Part shown: positions 18,164-27,803 of the stretch, one piece after another
Layout: the number at the start of each line of letters is the position of its first letter
Numbering within the stretch: position 1 is the stretch's first letter
NCBI RefSeq assembly: GCF_014190935.1
Contig: NZ_JACHVV010000003.1
Location: 186,001 to 250,000 of the forward strand
Length of the DNA stretch: 64,000 bases
Direction: 5' to 3'
Source: Chryseomonas sp014190935
GTDB taxonomy: Bacteria; Pseudomonadota; Gammaproteobacteria; Pseudomonadales; Pseudomonadaceae
Program-made: the position numbers and the translations under genes
Notes under the pieces: generated by a model
What the model saw: the letters and a program-made list of their open reading frames with translations, nothing else
Databases searched by the model: none
What the model was told of the DNA's origin: nothing

Positions 18164-19204
18164 CTACCCGCCCATCGCCGTCCGAATATCCGCCGCCAGC
18201 TCCAGCACCCGTGCCTCTTCGGTATCCCAGGAGCACATGAAACGCGCCCCGCCGCTGCCGATGAAGGTGTAGAAGCGCCAGCCGCGGCCGCGCAGGAATT
18301 CCAGCGCCGGTTCCGACAACTGCAGGAACACCGAGTTGGCTTCCACCGGGAACATGAAGTCCACGCCGGGCACCCCGCGCACCCGCTCGGCGAGCAATTG
18401 GGCCATGGCGTTGGCATGGCGGGCATGGCGCAACCAGGTGTCGTTTTCCAGCACGCCGAGCCAGGGCGCGGAGAGGAATCTCATCTTGGACGCCAGCTGG
18501 CCGGCCTGCTTGCAGCGGTATTCGAAGTCCTCGGCCAGGTCGCGGTTGAAGAAGAGGATCGCCTCCCCCACCGCCATGCCGCTCTTGGTGCCGCCAAAGC
18601 AGAGCACGTCGACGCCGGCCTTCCAGGTCACCTCGGCCGGAGTGCAGCCCAGGCCGGCCACGGCGTTGGAAAAGCGCGAGCCGTCCATGTGCAGGTGCAG
18701 GCCGAGGTCGCGGCAGGTGGCGCTGATGGCCTGCAATTCGTTGAGGCCATATAGGGTGCCCACCTCGGTGGCCTGGGTGACGGTCACCGCCCGCGGCTTG
18801 GGAAAGTGGATGTCGGCACGCTTGGTGGCGATCTGCTGGATGGCGCCCGGGGTCAGCTTGCCCTGGTGCGCCGGCGCCAGCAGCAGCTTGGAGCCGTTGG
18901 AAAAGAATTCCGGTGCACCGCATTCGTCGGTCTCGACGTGGGCGGTGTCGGAGCAGATCACGCTGTGGTAGCTCTGGCACAGCGCCGCCAGGGCCAGGGA
19001 GTTGGCCGCGGTGCCGTTGAAGGCGAAGAACACCTCGCAATCGGTCTCGAAGAGCTGGCGAAAGCGATCGGCGGCACGCGCCGTCCAGGTGTCGTTGCCG
19101 TAGGCGGTCTCGTGGCCGACATTGGCCGCGGCCATGGCCGCCCAGGCTTCCGGGCAGATGCCGGAATAGTTGTCACTGGCGAATTGCTGGGCGTTGCTGC
19201 TCAT
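18164..19204 (-). CDS. ltaE: Low-specificity L-threonine aldolase
   Basis: 346 residues, the length of the P. aeruginosa enzyme. PLP-dependent fold-type I lyase that splits L-threonine or allo-threonine to glycine and acetaldehyde. The PLP lysine is K207 in CFGGTKSGMA; the phosphate-binding FAFNGTAANSLAL (about 60-72) and the HMDGSRFSNA segment with Asp174 are intact. Its start codon overlaps the stop of the upstream aminopeptidase P gene by four bases (ATGA), so the two are translationally coupled. A module-A repeat lies just past the stop. Confidence 0.93.
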   Translation of the reverse strand: MSSNAQQFASDNYSGICPEAWAAMAAANVGHETAYGNDTWTARAADRFRQLFETDCEVFFAFNGTAANSLALAALCQSYHSVICSDTAHVETDECGAPEFFSNGSKLLLAPAHQGKLTPGAIQQIATKRADIHFPKPRAVTVTQATEVGTLYGLNELQAISATCRDLGLHLHMDGSRFSNAVAGLGCTPAEVTWKAGVDVLCFGGTKSGMAVGEAILFFNRDLAEDFEYRCKQAGQLASKMRFLSAPWLGVLENDTWLRHARHANAMAQLLAERVRGVPGVDFMFPVEANSVFLQLSEPALEFLRGRGWRFYTFIGSGGARFMCSWDTEEARVLELAADIRTAMGG

Positions 19205-21012
19205 CGGGCAGTCCTCGCGACGGGTTCGGTGCGGGCCAGCAGCCAGTCGCGCGCGGCGCCCTCGACCAGCGGCAGCACGCGGCGGCGGACCTCGGCATGA
19301 TAGTCATCCAGCCAGTCCAGCTCGTCGCTGCGCAGCAGCGCCAGATCCAGGCAGCGGGTGTCCAGCGGACAGAGGGTCAGGGTCTCGAAGGCCAGGAAAT
19401 CGCCGAACTCGGTGGTTTCCGCGCGGGTGCACAGGAGCAGGTTCTCCAGCCGCACGCCCCACTGGCCGGGGCGATAGATGCCCGGTTCGTTGGAGGTGAT
19501 CATGCCCTCGCGCAGGACATGGTGCGGGGTGACCGTGGCATAGAAGGAAATCGACTGCGGCCCCTCGTGCACATTGAGGAAGTAGCCCACGCCATGCCCG
19601 GTGCCGTGGCCGTAGTCGATGCCGGCGGCCCAGATCGGCTCGCGCGCCAGGGCATCGAGCATGGGCGCGGCGACGCCGGCCGGAAAGCGCGCCCGCGACA
19701 GCGCCAGCATGCCCTTGAGCACCAGGGTGAAGTCGCGGCGCTGGGCGGCGCTGGGGGTGCCGATGGGCACCACCCGGGTGATGTCGGTGGTACCGCCCAG
19801 GTACTGGCCGCCGCTGTCGATCAGCAGCAGGCCGTCGCCCTGGAGTTCGGCATGGGCCTCTTCGGTCGCCCGGTAGTGCGGCAGGGCGCCGCCGGCATTG
19901 AAGCCGGCGATGGTGGCGAAGCTCAGGGAGACGAAGTTCGGCCGGGCGGCGCGGGCCTCGCTGAGCCAGTCGTCCACGGTCAGCTCGGTGAGGCGCTCGC
20001 CGCGGGCCAGGGCCGCCTCGAAACGGGCGAAGAAGACGCACAGGGCCGCGCCATCCTCTTCCATGGCGGTACGCACCTGGGCCACTTCCGCGGCGGTCTT
20101 GCAGGCCTTGAGCAGGGTCGAGGGATTGATCTGCTCGCGCCGCTCGACGCCCTGGGGCGCCGCCTCGGCCAGCCCCAGGGTGACCCGCGCCGGGTCCACC
20201 AGCAGGCGACTGCCGGCCGGCAGCCGGGCCAGTTCGGCGGCGGCCTGAGGGTAGTCGGCCAGGGTCACGCCGTCCGCCACCAGGGCCGCGCGGAGCTCCG
20301 CCGGCACCTTGGCCGGATCGATGAACAGCTGGCAGCTGTCCTTGCCCAGCAGCAGATGGGCGAGGAACACCGGGTTGTAGGGCACATCCGCCCCGCGCAG
20401 GTTGAGCAGCCAAGCGATGTCGTCCAGCGAAGAGATGAAATGCCAGGCGGTGTCGGCCTCGGCCATTGCCTGGCGCACCTGGGCGAGCTTGGCGCTGCGC
20501 GGCTGGGGCGCATGGGGCGCCGCATGGGCGTAGACCGGCGCAGCCGGCAGCGCGGGACGCCCGTTCCAGATCGTCGCCAGCGGATCGAGGTCGGTCCGCA
20601 GCTGGATACCCTTGGGTTCCAGCACCCGGCGCAGAGCCGCCGCGGCGCCAAGCGACAGCACCTGGCCGTCCACCAGTACCGTGCCGCCCGCGGGCACCTG
20701 CTCGGCCAGCCACTGCAGGTGGGCCTGGGGCTGGCTGGCGACCTGCTTCATCAGGTCGATGCCACTGCCCGCCAGCTCCTGGGTGGCCTGCTCCCAGTAG
20801 CGGCTGTCGGTCCAGACGCCAGCGGCCTGGCGGGTCACCAGCAACAGCCCGGCGGAACCGGTGAAACCGGACAGCCAGGCACGGCCCTGCCAGTGTTCCG
20901 GCAGGTATTCGGACAGATGGGGATCGGCGCTGGGGATCAGGCAGGCATCGGCGCCCTGCTCGGCCAGGAAGGCCCGCAGGTCGGCAAGTCGTTGAGCGGA
21001 AGTGGCGGTCAT
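19201..21012 (-). CDS. pepP: Xaa-Pro aminopeptidase (M24B, long form)
   Basis: 603 residues, three-domain aminopeptidase P as in the cytosolic 600-residue family: two creatinase-like N-terminal domains and a C-terminal pita-bread domain. Dinuclear-metal ligands are visible in order in LLLIDSGGQYLGGTTDITR (two Asp), GHGTGHGVGYFLNVHEGP (His), TSNEPGIY (Glu) and LLCTRAETTEF/LAFETLTLCP (Glu). It removes N-terminal residues preceding proline. The ATG at 21012 has GAGG 6 bases upstream; a GTG two codons earlier is possible. Overlaps ltaE, which it precedes in the transcript. The gene symbol is by family; the classical 440-residue PepP is a different length. Confidence 0.88.
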   Translation of the reverse strand: MTATSAQRLADLRAFLAEQGADACLIPSADPHLSEYLPEHWQGRAWLSGFTGSAGLLLVTRQAAGVWTDSRYWEQATQELAGSGIDLMKQVASQPQAHLQWLAEQVPAGGTVLVDGQVLSLGAAAALRRVLEPKGIQLRTDLDPLATIWNGRPALPAAPVYAHAAPHAPQPRSAKLAQVRQAMAEADTAWHFISSLDDIAWLLNLRGADVPYNPVFLAHLLLGKDSCQLFIDPAKVPAELRAALVADGVTLADYPQAAAELARLPAGSRLLVDPARVTLGLAEAAPQGVERREQINPSTLLKACKTAAEVAQVRTAMEEDGAALCVFFARFEAALARGERLTELTVDDWLSEARAARPNFVSLSFATIAGFNAGGALPHYRATEEAHAELQGDGLLLIDSGGQYLGGTTDITRVVPIGTPSAAQRRDFTLVLKGMLALSRARFPAGVAAPMLDALAREPIWAAGIDYGHGTGHGVGYFLNVHEGPQSISFYATVTPHHVLREGMITSNEPGIYRPGQWGVRLENLLLCTRAETTEFGDFLAFETLTLCPLDTRCLDLALLRSDELDWLDDYHAEVRRRVLPLVEGAARDWLLARTEPVARTAR

Positions 21013-21054
21013 GAGCACCTCGACAAGGTCAGGGGCTCAGTGTGCCGCAGATAT

Positions 21055-21081
21055 AAAAAAGCCGCACCCGAAGGGTGCGGC
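21055..21081 (-). terminator. Rho-independent terminator of the small exported-protein gene
   Basis: On the minus strand, stem GCCGCACCC / GGGTGCGGC with a short TTC loop, then a run of T. It lies 52 bases past the stop of the 56-residue gene and just before pepP starts. Confidence 0.85.
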
Positions 21082-21132
21082 GGAGAAAGACCAAAGGAGC
21101 AAAGAGGGGTGGTCTTTCGAAAGCGGAGCGGC

Positions 21133-21303
21133 TCAGCGACGCGCGTCGGCGGCGGGAGCGGCCTGATCGCCGTAGTGCTGCATGGCGGCATGATTCTGAT
21201 CGACCAGCTTGTATCTCAGGCTGGGATTGTCGTCGGCAGCGGCGAACTGGGCGGCGGTCAGGGTGGCAAGGGTCAGCATCAGGGCGGACAGAGAACGTTT
21301 CAT
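21133..21303 (-). CDS. Small exported protein, unknown
   Basis: 56 residues. MKRSLSALMLTLATLTAAQFAAA is a clean Sec signal peptide with AAA-like cleavage, leaving a mature peptide of about 33 polar residues (DDNPSLRYKLVDQNHAAMQ...). The start ATG at 21303 has AGGAG upstream. It has its own terminator and so seems a single-gene unit. Family not recognised; small periplasmic proteins like this are common in Pseudomonas. Confidence 0.7.
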   Translation of the reverse strand: MKRSLSALMLTLATLTAAQFAAADDNPSLRYKLVDQNHAAMQHYGDQAAPAADARR

Positions 21304-21421
21304 GGCGAACTCCTGAAAGGTCGTGTTCATCGGGGTACGGGACCATTCTAGGTAAATAACGCAGCCTAATAAATAGCATGCTAACTAAATCACTGTTACA
21401 GAACCTGCAACAAGCTCGGCC

Positions 21422-22363
21422 CTAGTCCTTGGCCCAGTAACGCTGGTCTTCCAGCACCCGATTCTCCAGTTGCAGGCGCTCGGGCAATTCTTCCTTGAGG
21501 AAGTCGATCCAGGTCTTGATCTTGGCGTCGAGAAAGCGCCGCGAGGGATAGAGCGCATGGATGTTGCGTTCGCGCAGGCGGAAGTTGGGCAGCAGCCGTA
21601 CCAGACTGCCATCGCGCAGGTAGTTGACCGCGATGTAGCTGGGCAGCAGGCAGATGCCCATGCCCTGGCGGGCCACGCTGGCCAGGGCCTCGGCGACGTT
21701 GACCTGGAAGACGTAGCGCGGCGCGACCTGCTGCTCGCCGTCTTCGCCGGCGAAGACCCAGCGTTCGGAGAAATTCGGATCCAGCAGGCGCAGGCAGTCG
21801 TGCTCGGCGAGATCGGCCGGCACCTTGGGCGCCGGCCGCTGCGCCAGGTAGCTGGGCGCCGCGCAGACCACGCTGTAGACGCCACCGAGGCGCTGGGCGA
21901 CGAAATCCGAATCGGCCAGTTCGGTGTCCAGGGTGATGGCGATGTCATGCCCATCCTCCAGCAGCGCCGGATGGTTCTGCGAGAGCGTCATGACGATCTC
22001 GACATGGGGATAGCGCGCGCAGAAGCGTGACACCAGGGGCGCCAGCAACTGGGTGCCGAGGCCGGTCATGGAATGCAGGCGCAGATGCCCATGGGGCTTG
22101 AGATGGGCACCGCTGGCTTCGGCTTCGGCCTCGCCGACATCCTGCAGGATGCGGCGGCAGCGTTCGAGGTAGCGCTCGCCCGCCTCGGTCAGCGCCAGGC
22201 GCCGGGTGGTGCGGTGCAGCAGGCGGGTCTGCAGGTGGCTTTCCAGTTCCGCCAGCAGGCGCGAGACCTGGGCGGTAGACAGGGCGAGGGTGTGGGCGGC
22301 AGCCGTGAGACTGCCCAGATCCACCACCCGGACGAAGATGCGCATGCCTTGGAAAATATCCAT
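21422..22363 (-). CDS. LysR-family regulator
   Basis: 313 residues. N-terminal winged helix (FVRVVDLGSLTAAAHTLALSTAQVSRLLAELESHLQ, about 10-45; RTTRRLALTEAGERYLERC) and a C-terminal substrate-binding domain of type LysR/CrgA. It lies downstream of triC on the same strand, separated by 219 bases, so could be a separate unit. The target is not evident; the nearest candidates are the tri operon behind it and its own promoter. Confidence 0.88.
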   Translation of the reverse strand: MDIFQGMRIFVRVVDLGSLTAAAHTLALSTAQVSRLLAELESHLQTRLLHRTTRRLALTEAGERYLERCRRILQDVGEAEAEASGAHLKPHGHLRLHSMTGLGTQLLAPLVSRFCARYPHVEIVMTLSQNHPALLEDGHDIAITLDTELADSDFVAQRLGGVYSVVCAAPSYLAQRPAPKVPADLAEHDCLRLLDPNFSERWVFAGEDGEQQVAPRYVFQVNVAEALASVARQGMGICLLPSYIAVNYLRDGSLVRLLPNFRLRERNIHALYPSRRFLDAKIKTWIDFLKEELPERLQLENRVLEDQRYWAKD

Positions 22364-22582
22364 TATTGCCTTTTTCGCAATGGAGTTTCGTCAAGCCGTC
22401 ACTTTATTGAAAAAGTAGCACGCACGATAGTGGTGCGGTGAGCTGCTGTGGATTCGACATTCTGACCGCGCGAATCCTTCCCTCCGGCAGTGGCTCCTTG
22501 GATAGCTCCTTGCGGCCTTCCGGCAGATGTCTCCCCTGGAGACCTCCGCCAGAGGGCCGTTTTTTTGCCCGGCCCTTTTCCC

Positions 22583-25500
22583 TCATCGCCCCTCGCGCCC
22601 CGGCTCGCGAATGCGATAGCTGGCGATGTACAGCGCCGGCAGGAACAGCAGGGTCAACAGGGTCGCCGCGACGATACCGCCGATCATGGCGTAGGCCATG
22701 GGTCCCCAGAACACCTCGCGGGCGATGGGAATCATGCCCAGGCTGGCCGCCGCAGCGGTCAGCAGGATCGGGCGGCGGCGGTGCCGGGTGGCTTCCACCA
22801 CGGCGTCCCAGGGGGAGCGACCGGCCTGTTCGAAGGCATCGATCTGGGTCACCAGGATCACCGAGTTGCGGATGATGATGCCGATCAGCGCCAGCACCCC
22901 GAGGATGGCGACGAAGCCCAGCGGCTGGCCGAAGGGGATCAAGCCCAGCACCACGCCGATCAGGCCGAGGGGCGCCACGCTCGCCACCAGGAACAGCTTG
23001 CGGATGCTGTGCAACTGGATCATCAGGAAGGTGGCCATGAGGAACAGCATCAGCGGCACCACCTCGGCGATCGGGCCCTGGGCCTTGCTGCTCTCCTCCA
23101 CCGTGCCGCCCACGGCCACCTGGTAGCGCGGCGGCAGTTTGGCGATGAAGGCATCCACGTCCGGCTGCAGCTGCTTGACCAGATCCGGCGCCTGGATCTC
23201 GCTGAGGATCGAGGCCTTGAGGGTGATGGTGGGCAACCGGTCGCGGCGCCACACCAGCGGCTGCTCCAGGGCATAGTCGATACGGGCGAAGGCCTTGAGC
23301 GGCACCGCGACGCCCTGGGGCGTCATGATCTGCAGATTCTCCAGGGTCTCCACCGAGCGCCGCTCGGCCTCGCTGGCGCGGGCCACCACGTTGACCAGGT
23401 AGATGTCGTCGCGCACCTGGGTCACCGGGGTACCGGTCACCACGCCATTGAGGATCTGCGCCACATCCTGGGACGAGAAGCCCAGCTGCCGCGCCTTGTC
23501 TTGGTTGACCTCGACCTTGAGCATCCGCGCCGGCTCGTTCCAGTCGTAGAGGAAGTCCCCCAGCTGCGGACTCTTGCCCAGCACGCTGGCCAGCGCCAGC
23601 GCCTGGCGGCGCACCTCGGCGACGTCCGGGCCGCTGATACGGTACTGGATCGGCCGGCCCACTGGCGGGCCCATCTCCAGCGGCTGGACGTAGCCGGACA
23701 GGCCGACGAAGTCCTGGCGCAGTCGCTGCTTGAGCTTGGGCAGGAGGCGATTGCGCGCCTCCAGGTCCTTGGCCACCAGGATCACCTGGCCGTAGAAGGG
23801 ATTCTCCAGCTGCTGGTCCAGCGGCAGATAGAAGCGCACCGCACCCTGGCCGACATAGGAACTCCAGTGGGCCACGTCCGGATCGTCGGCCAGGGTCTTC
23901 TCGAATCTGTCCATCTGCGCGCGGGTGGCGTCGAGGGAGGCGTTCTGCGGCAGGTTGAAGTCGATCAGCAGTTCGGGGCGATCCGAGGACGGGAAGAACT
24001 GGTTCTGCACGAACTTCATGGCGAACAGCGCCGCGGCGAACAACAGCACCGTGAGGCTGATGGTCAGCCAGCGGTGGCGCATGGCGCCCAGCAGGAGGCC
24101 GTCGGACCAGCGCGCCAGGCGGCCGGGCTGGTCATGATCCTTCTGCTTCACCTTCTTCGGCAGGATGTGCACGCCGATCACCGGTGAAAAGAACACCGCG
24201 ACGATCCAGGACAGCAGCAGCGCCACAGCGATCACCGCGAACAGGGTGAAGGTGTACTGGCCGGCGCTGCTGGAGTTGAGGCCGATGGGCACGAAGCCGG
24301 CCACCGTCACCAGGGTGCCGGTGAGCATGGGAAAGGCGGTCGACTCGTAGGCGAAGGTCGCCGAGCGGTGCAGCGACTCGCCCTCCTCGCGCTTGGTCAC
24401 CATCATCTCCACGGTGATCATGGCGTCGTCCACCAGCAGGCCGAGGGCGATGATCAGGGCGCCCAGGGAGATCCGCTGCATGGTGATGCCGCTGTATTCC
24501 ATGAAGACGAACACCAGCGCCAGGGTCAGGGGGATCGACAGCGCCACTACCAGCCCGGCGCGCACGCCGAGGCTGATGAAGCTCACCACCAGCACGATGA
24601 TCACCGCCTCGAACAGCGCCCGGGTAAAGCCGCCGACGGCCTTTTCCACCACCTGCGCCTGGTTGGAGACCACGTGCACGCCGATGCCCACCGGCAGGGC
24701 GCCGGTCAGCTCCTGCATCTTCTCGGTCAGGGCGGCGCCAAAGGTCTGGATGTTGCCGCCGCTGCTCATGGCGATGGCCAGGCCGATCGCCGGCTGGCCG
24801 TTGTAGCGAAACAGCGAACTGGGCGGATCGGCGTAGCCGCTGCGGATGTCGGCCAGGTCGGTGAGGCGATAGAAGCGGTCGTCGATGCGCAGATTGACCG
24901 CGGCCAGATCGGCGGTGGAGCGGAATTCGCCGCTGGTGCGCACGCTGATGCGCTCGGCGCCGGATTCAATGGTGCCCGAGGGGGTCACCGCATTCTGCTG
25001 TTGCAGACTCTGCATCACCTGGCGCTGGTCGATGCCCAGGGCCGCCAGCTTGCGGGTGGAGAAGTCCAGGTAGATGACCTCGTTTTCCGCGCCGATCAGC
25101 TGTACCTTGCCGATGCCCGGCACGCTGCGGATCTCGCGGCGCACCTGCTCCACCTGGTCGCGCAGCTGGCGCATGCTGAAGCCGTCGCCGGTGAAGGCGT
25201 AGATGCTGCCGAAGACGTCGCCGAATTCGTCGTTGAAGGCCGGCCCCTGGATGCCCTGGGGGAATTCACCCTGGATGTCCGAGACCTTCTTGCGCACCTG
25301 GTACCAGATGTCGGGAATCGCCTTGGCCGGCGTGGTGTCGCGCAAGTAGACGAACACCGTGGACTGCCCTGGCCGGGTAAAGCTCTTGGTGTAGTCGAGG
25401 GAATCCAGTTCTTCGAGCTTCTTTTCCACCCGCTCGGTGACCTGGCGCAGGGTCTCCTCGGTGGTCGCCCCCGGCCAGCGGGTCTGGATGACCATGGTCT

Positions 25501-25636
25501 TGATGGCAAAGGACGGATCTTCCTCGCGCCCCAGCTTCATGTAGGAGAAGACGCCCATCAGCAGGGCGACGAACATCAGGTACCAGACGAAGGATTGGTG
25601 GCGCAGCGCCCAGTCCGACAGGTTGAAGCCTTTCAT
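22583..25636 (-). CDS. triC: TriC-type RND efflux transporter
   Basis: 1017 residues, inner-membrane proton-driven RND pump with twelve helices and two large periplasmic domains. The N-terminus MKGFNLSDWALRHQSFVWYLM and the helix 4 proton-relay aspartates (LGLLVDDAMITVEMM) fit. Closest family by memory is TriC of P. aeruginosa, the pump of TriABC-OpmH that exports triclosan and organic solvents; unusually it uses two different membrane-fusion proteins. Both are encoded immediately upstream here, triA then triB, each overlapping the next by four bases. The outer-membrane partner OpmH (TolC type) is not in the window. Confidence 0.88.
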   Translation of the reverse strand: MKGFNLSDWALRHQSFVWYLMFVALLMGVFSYMKLGREEDPSFAIKTMVIQTRWPGATTEETLRQVTERVEKKLEELDSLDYTKSFTRPGQSTVFVYLRDTTPAKAIPDIWYQVRKKVSDIQGEFPQGIQGPAFNDEFGDVFGSIYAFTGDGFSMRQLRDQVEQVRREIRSVPGIGKVQLIGAENEVIYLDFSTRKLAALGIDQRQVMQSLQQQNAVTPSGTIESGAERISVRTSGEFRSTADLAAVNLRIDDRFYRLTDLADIRSGYADPPSSLFRYNGQPAIGLAIAMSSGGNIQTFGAALTEKMQELTGALPVGIGVHVVSNQAQVVEKAVGGFTRALFEAVIIVLVVSFISLGVRAGLVVALSIPLTLALVFVFMEYSGITMQRISLGALIIALGLLVDDAMITVEMMVTKREEGESLHRSATFAYESTAFPMLTGTLVTVAGFVPIGLNSSSAGQYTFTLFAVIAVALLLSWIVAVFFSPVIGVHILPKKVKQKDHDQPGRLARWSDGLLLGAMRHRWLTISLTVLLFAAALFAMKFVQNQFFPSSDRPELLIDFNLPQNASLDATRAQMDRFEKTLADDPDVAHWSSYVGQGAVRFYLPLDQQLENPFYGQVILVAKDLEARNRLLPKLKQRLRQDFVGLSGYVQPLEMGPPVGRPIQYRISGPDVAEVRRQALALASVLGKSPQLGDFLYDWNEPARMLKVEVNQDKARQLGFSSQDVAQILNGVVTGTPVTQVRDDIYLVNVVARASEAERRSVETLENLQIMTPQGVAVPLKAFARIDYALEQPLVWRRDRLPTITLKASILSEIQAPDLVKQLQPDVDAFIAKLPPRYQVAVGGTVEESSKAQGPIAEVVPLMLFLMATFLMIQLHSIRKLFLVASVAPLGLIGVVLGLIPFGQPLGFVAILGVLALIGIIIRNSVILVTQIDAFEQAGRSPWDAVVEATRHRRRPILLTAAAASLGMIPIAREVFWGPMAYAMIGGIVAATLLTLLFLPALYIASYRIREPGREGR

Positions 25637-26703
25637 GGCCGCGCGCCCTCCTGATCCTTCACCCGCTGTCCCTCCTCGAGACTGTTCACTCCTGCCGTCA
25701 CCACTCGCTCACCCACCTTCAGGCCCTTGCCGATCCACGCCAGGCCATCGGCCTCGCGCAGCACCTCGACCGGACGCTGGCGCACCTGCGCCTGCTCGCC
25801 CTGGCCTTCCACCACCCACACCGAGGTCCGGCCATCCTGACGCCGCAGCGCCTGGGTCGGCAGCGGCAGGCCCGCGGCCGGTGGCGACTCCAGCTCGCCC
25901 TGCACCAGGCTGCCGATGCGCAGCGCGGCCGGCGGCTCGTCCAGGGTCAGCCGTACCCGCCGGGTGCGGGTGGTGGCATCGGCCTGGGGCTCGATCTCGC
26001 GCACCCGGCCCTGAACCGCCACCTCGGGATCCAGGGCCATGCGCACGGTCAGGACGCGTCCCGGGGTCAGCTGGCCGATGGCCTGGGCCGGCAGGTCCAG
26101 GACCGCCTCGCGGACGTCCGGGCGGGCGACCCGCACCACCGGCTGACCGGCGGAGACCACCTGGCCAACCTCGGCCTGCCAGGCGGTGATCACCCCGTCG
26201 AAATCGCTCTGGAGTTCGGCATAGTTGCGCTGGTCGCGGGCCTGGCGCTCGGCGCTCCGGGCCTGCTCGCGGGAAGCTTCCAGGGTATGCAGCCGGGTCA
26301 GGGCCTGGTCCAGCTGGGAGCGCGAGCCGACCCCCTGGTCGAACAGCTGCTGCTGGCGCCGTGCATCGTTGCGCGCATCGCGCCACTGGGCCTCGGCATC
26401 GGCGGTCTGGCCCTGGCGACTGCGCAGGGCATTGTCCTGATCGGTGGGATCCAGCGCCGCCAGCAATTGGCCGCGACGCACCGGCTGACCCACGTCCAGC
26501 AGCCGGCGGGTCATGCGACCGCCGACGCGAAAGCCCAGCACGCTCTCGTAGCGCGCCTGGATGCTGCCGGCGAAGACCTCGCGCCCGGGTGGCGGGGCAC
26601 CGAGGGTCAGGGTCGCCACCGGCCGGATCGGCGGCGGCGAGGCCTCGTCGTCGGAACAGCCGGCAAGGACCAGCAGCAGGCAGAGCGGCAACAGGGGCTT
26701 CAT
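25633..26703 (-). CDS. triB: TriB-type membrane-fusion lipoprotein
   Basis: 356 residues. The N-terminal lipoprotein signal ends in lipobox LAGC (Cys16). The body is a typical RND periplasmic adaptor: barrel-sandwich half-motifs (ARYESVLGFRVGGRM, and later GVITAWQAEVGQVVSAGQPVV), an alpha-helical hairpin rich in Gln/Arg/Ala at about 85-160, and a beta-barrel plus membrane-proximal domain. It overlaps triA's stop and triC's start by ATGA on both sides. The two adaptors are believed to form a heterohexamer with the pump. Confidence 0.87.
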   Translation of the reverse strand: MKPLLPLCLLLVLAGCSDDEASPPPIRPVATLTLGAPPPGREVFAGSIQARYESVLGFRVGGRMTRRLLDVGQPVRRGQLLAALDPTDQDNALRSRQGQTADAEAQWRDARNDARRQQQLFDQGVGSRSQLDQALTRLHTLEASREQARSAERQARDQRNYAELQSDFDGVITAWQAEVGQVVSAGQPVVRVARPDVREAVLDLPAQAIGQLTPGRVLTVRMALDPEVAVQGRVREIEPQADATTRTRRVRLTLDEPPAALRIGSLVQGELESPPAAGLPLPTQALRRQDGRTSVWVVEGQGEQAQVRQRPVEVLREADGLAWIGKGLKVGERVVTAGVNSLEEGQRVKDQEGARP

Positions 26704-27803
26704 GGCCGCACCTCGTTGAAGGCGGAGCGCTCGGCGAGTTCGACCTTCTGCCCGGGACTGAGCGCCTGGCCACCGGCGACCACGATGCGGTCACCGGCCT
26801 TGAGTCCTGCGCTGACGATGATGCTGTCACGGGTGTAGCGCTCGATGCGCAGCGGCTGCAGGCTGACCCGGCCATCGTCATTGAGGCGCCAGGCGGCGGG
26901 CTGGTCGGTGGTGCCGTTCAGCGCCGTCCAGGGCAAGGCGAAGCCCTGCTCGGCCACGCCCTCCAGCTGGGCATTGACCACCGCGCCCAGGGTCATGGCC
27001 GCTGGCGGCCGATCGAGTTGCACCTTGATGCGTACCGTGCCGCTGCTGGCCACCGTCGGGGCGATTTCGCGCAGGGTGCCCTGGGTCGCGATCGCCGGTT
27101 GCGCCTGCAGGGTGACGGGCAGGGTCTGGCCGACCTTGAGTTCGCGGGCCAGGGATTCGTAGAGATCGAAGACGGCGTCGAGGTCGCCGCTCACCGCCAG
27201 GTCGAAGATCGCCGCCCCGGCCTGCACCACCTGCCCGGCTTCGGCGTGGCGGGCGGTCAGCACCCCGGCCGCGCTGGCGCGCAATTCGGTGTAGCCGAGC
27301 TGCTTGCGCGCATCGTCGCGCTGGGCCATGGCCGCCTGCAGGGCGCTGCGCGCACCGTCGAGGGTCGCCTGGGCCTGGTCGTACTGGCTGCGACTGGTGT
27401 AGCCCTTGGGCAGCAGCGCGGCCTGGCGCTCGAAATCGACGCGGGCCAGCCGCGTGCGGGCTTCCTGGGCCTCCACCTGGGCCTGGGCGGCGGCCAGGTT
27501 GTTGCGCAGATCCTGGGGATCGAGCCGGGCCAGCACCTGGCCCTCGCGCACGCGATCACCGACGTCCGCCAGCCGCTCGCTGATCTTGCCGCTTACCCGA
27601 AAGCCGAGCGGCGCCTGGACGCGCGCCTGGATATCTCCGGTGAAGGGGATGCGCTGGCTGTCCCGTATCGGACTCAGCTGCGCCACCACCACCCGTGCCA
27701 GTTCCTCGGTGGGGGGTTGCTCCTGGGAGCAGCCCGGTAACAGCGTTACCAGGGTCAGAGCAGCCGTTACCTGGCAGAGGCGAGCAAGGCGGAGAGCCCT
27801 CAT
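26700..27803 (-). CDS. triA: TriA-type membrane-fusion lipoprotein
   Basis: 367 residues with lipobox LPGC (Cys25) after MRALRLARLCQVTAALTLVTL. Adaptor architecture as in TriB: lipoyl-like halves (APLGFRVSGKISERLADVGDRV and GVLTARHAEAGQVVQAG), coiled hairpin at about 90-150, and barrel. It is the first gene of the operon. The ATG at 27803 has AAGGAT 7 bases upstream; 68 upstream codons in frame are not lipoprotein-like. Overlapping inverted repeats lie 66-90 bases upstream. Confidence 0.87.
   Translation of the reverse strand: MRALRLARLCQVTAALTLVTLLPGCSQEQPPTEELARVVVAQLSPIRDSQRIPFTGDIQARVQAPLGFRVSGKISERLADVGDRVREGQVLARLDPQDLRNNLAAAQAQVEAQEARTRLARVDFERQAALLPKGYTSRSQYDQAQATLDGARSALQAAMAQRDDARKQLGYTELRASAAGVLTARHAEAGQVVQAGAAIFDLAVSGDLDAVFDLYESLARELKVGQTLPVTLQAQPAIATQGTLREIAPTVASSGTVRIKVQLDRPPAAMTLGAVVNAQLEGVAEQGFALPWTALNGTTDQPAAWRLNDDGRVSLQPLRIERYTRDSIIVSAGLKAGDRIVVAGGQALSPGQKVELAERSAFNEVRP

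Noticed and set aside
19297..21351. 684-codon open frame opposite pepP
   Set aside because: Shadow of the aminopeptidase gene, rich in Gly, Gln and Arg, with no family features.
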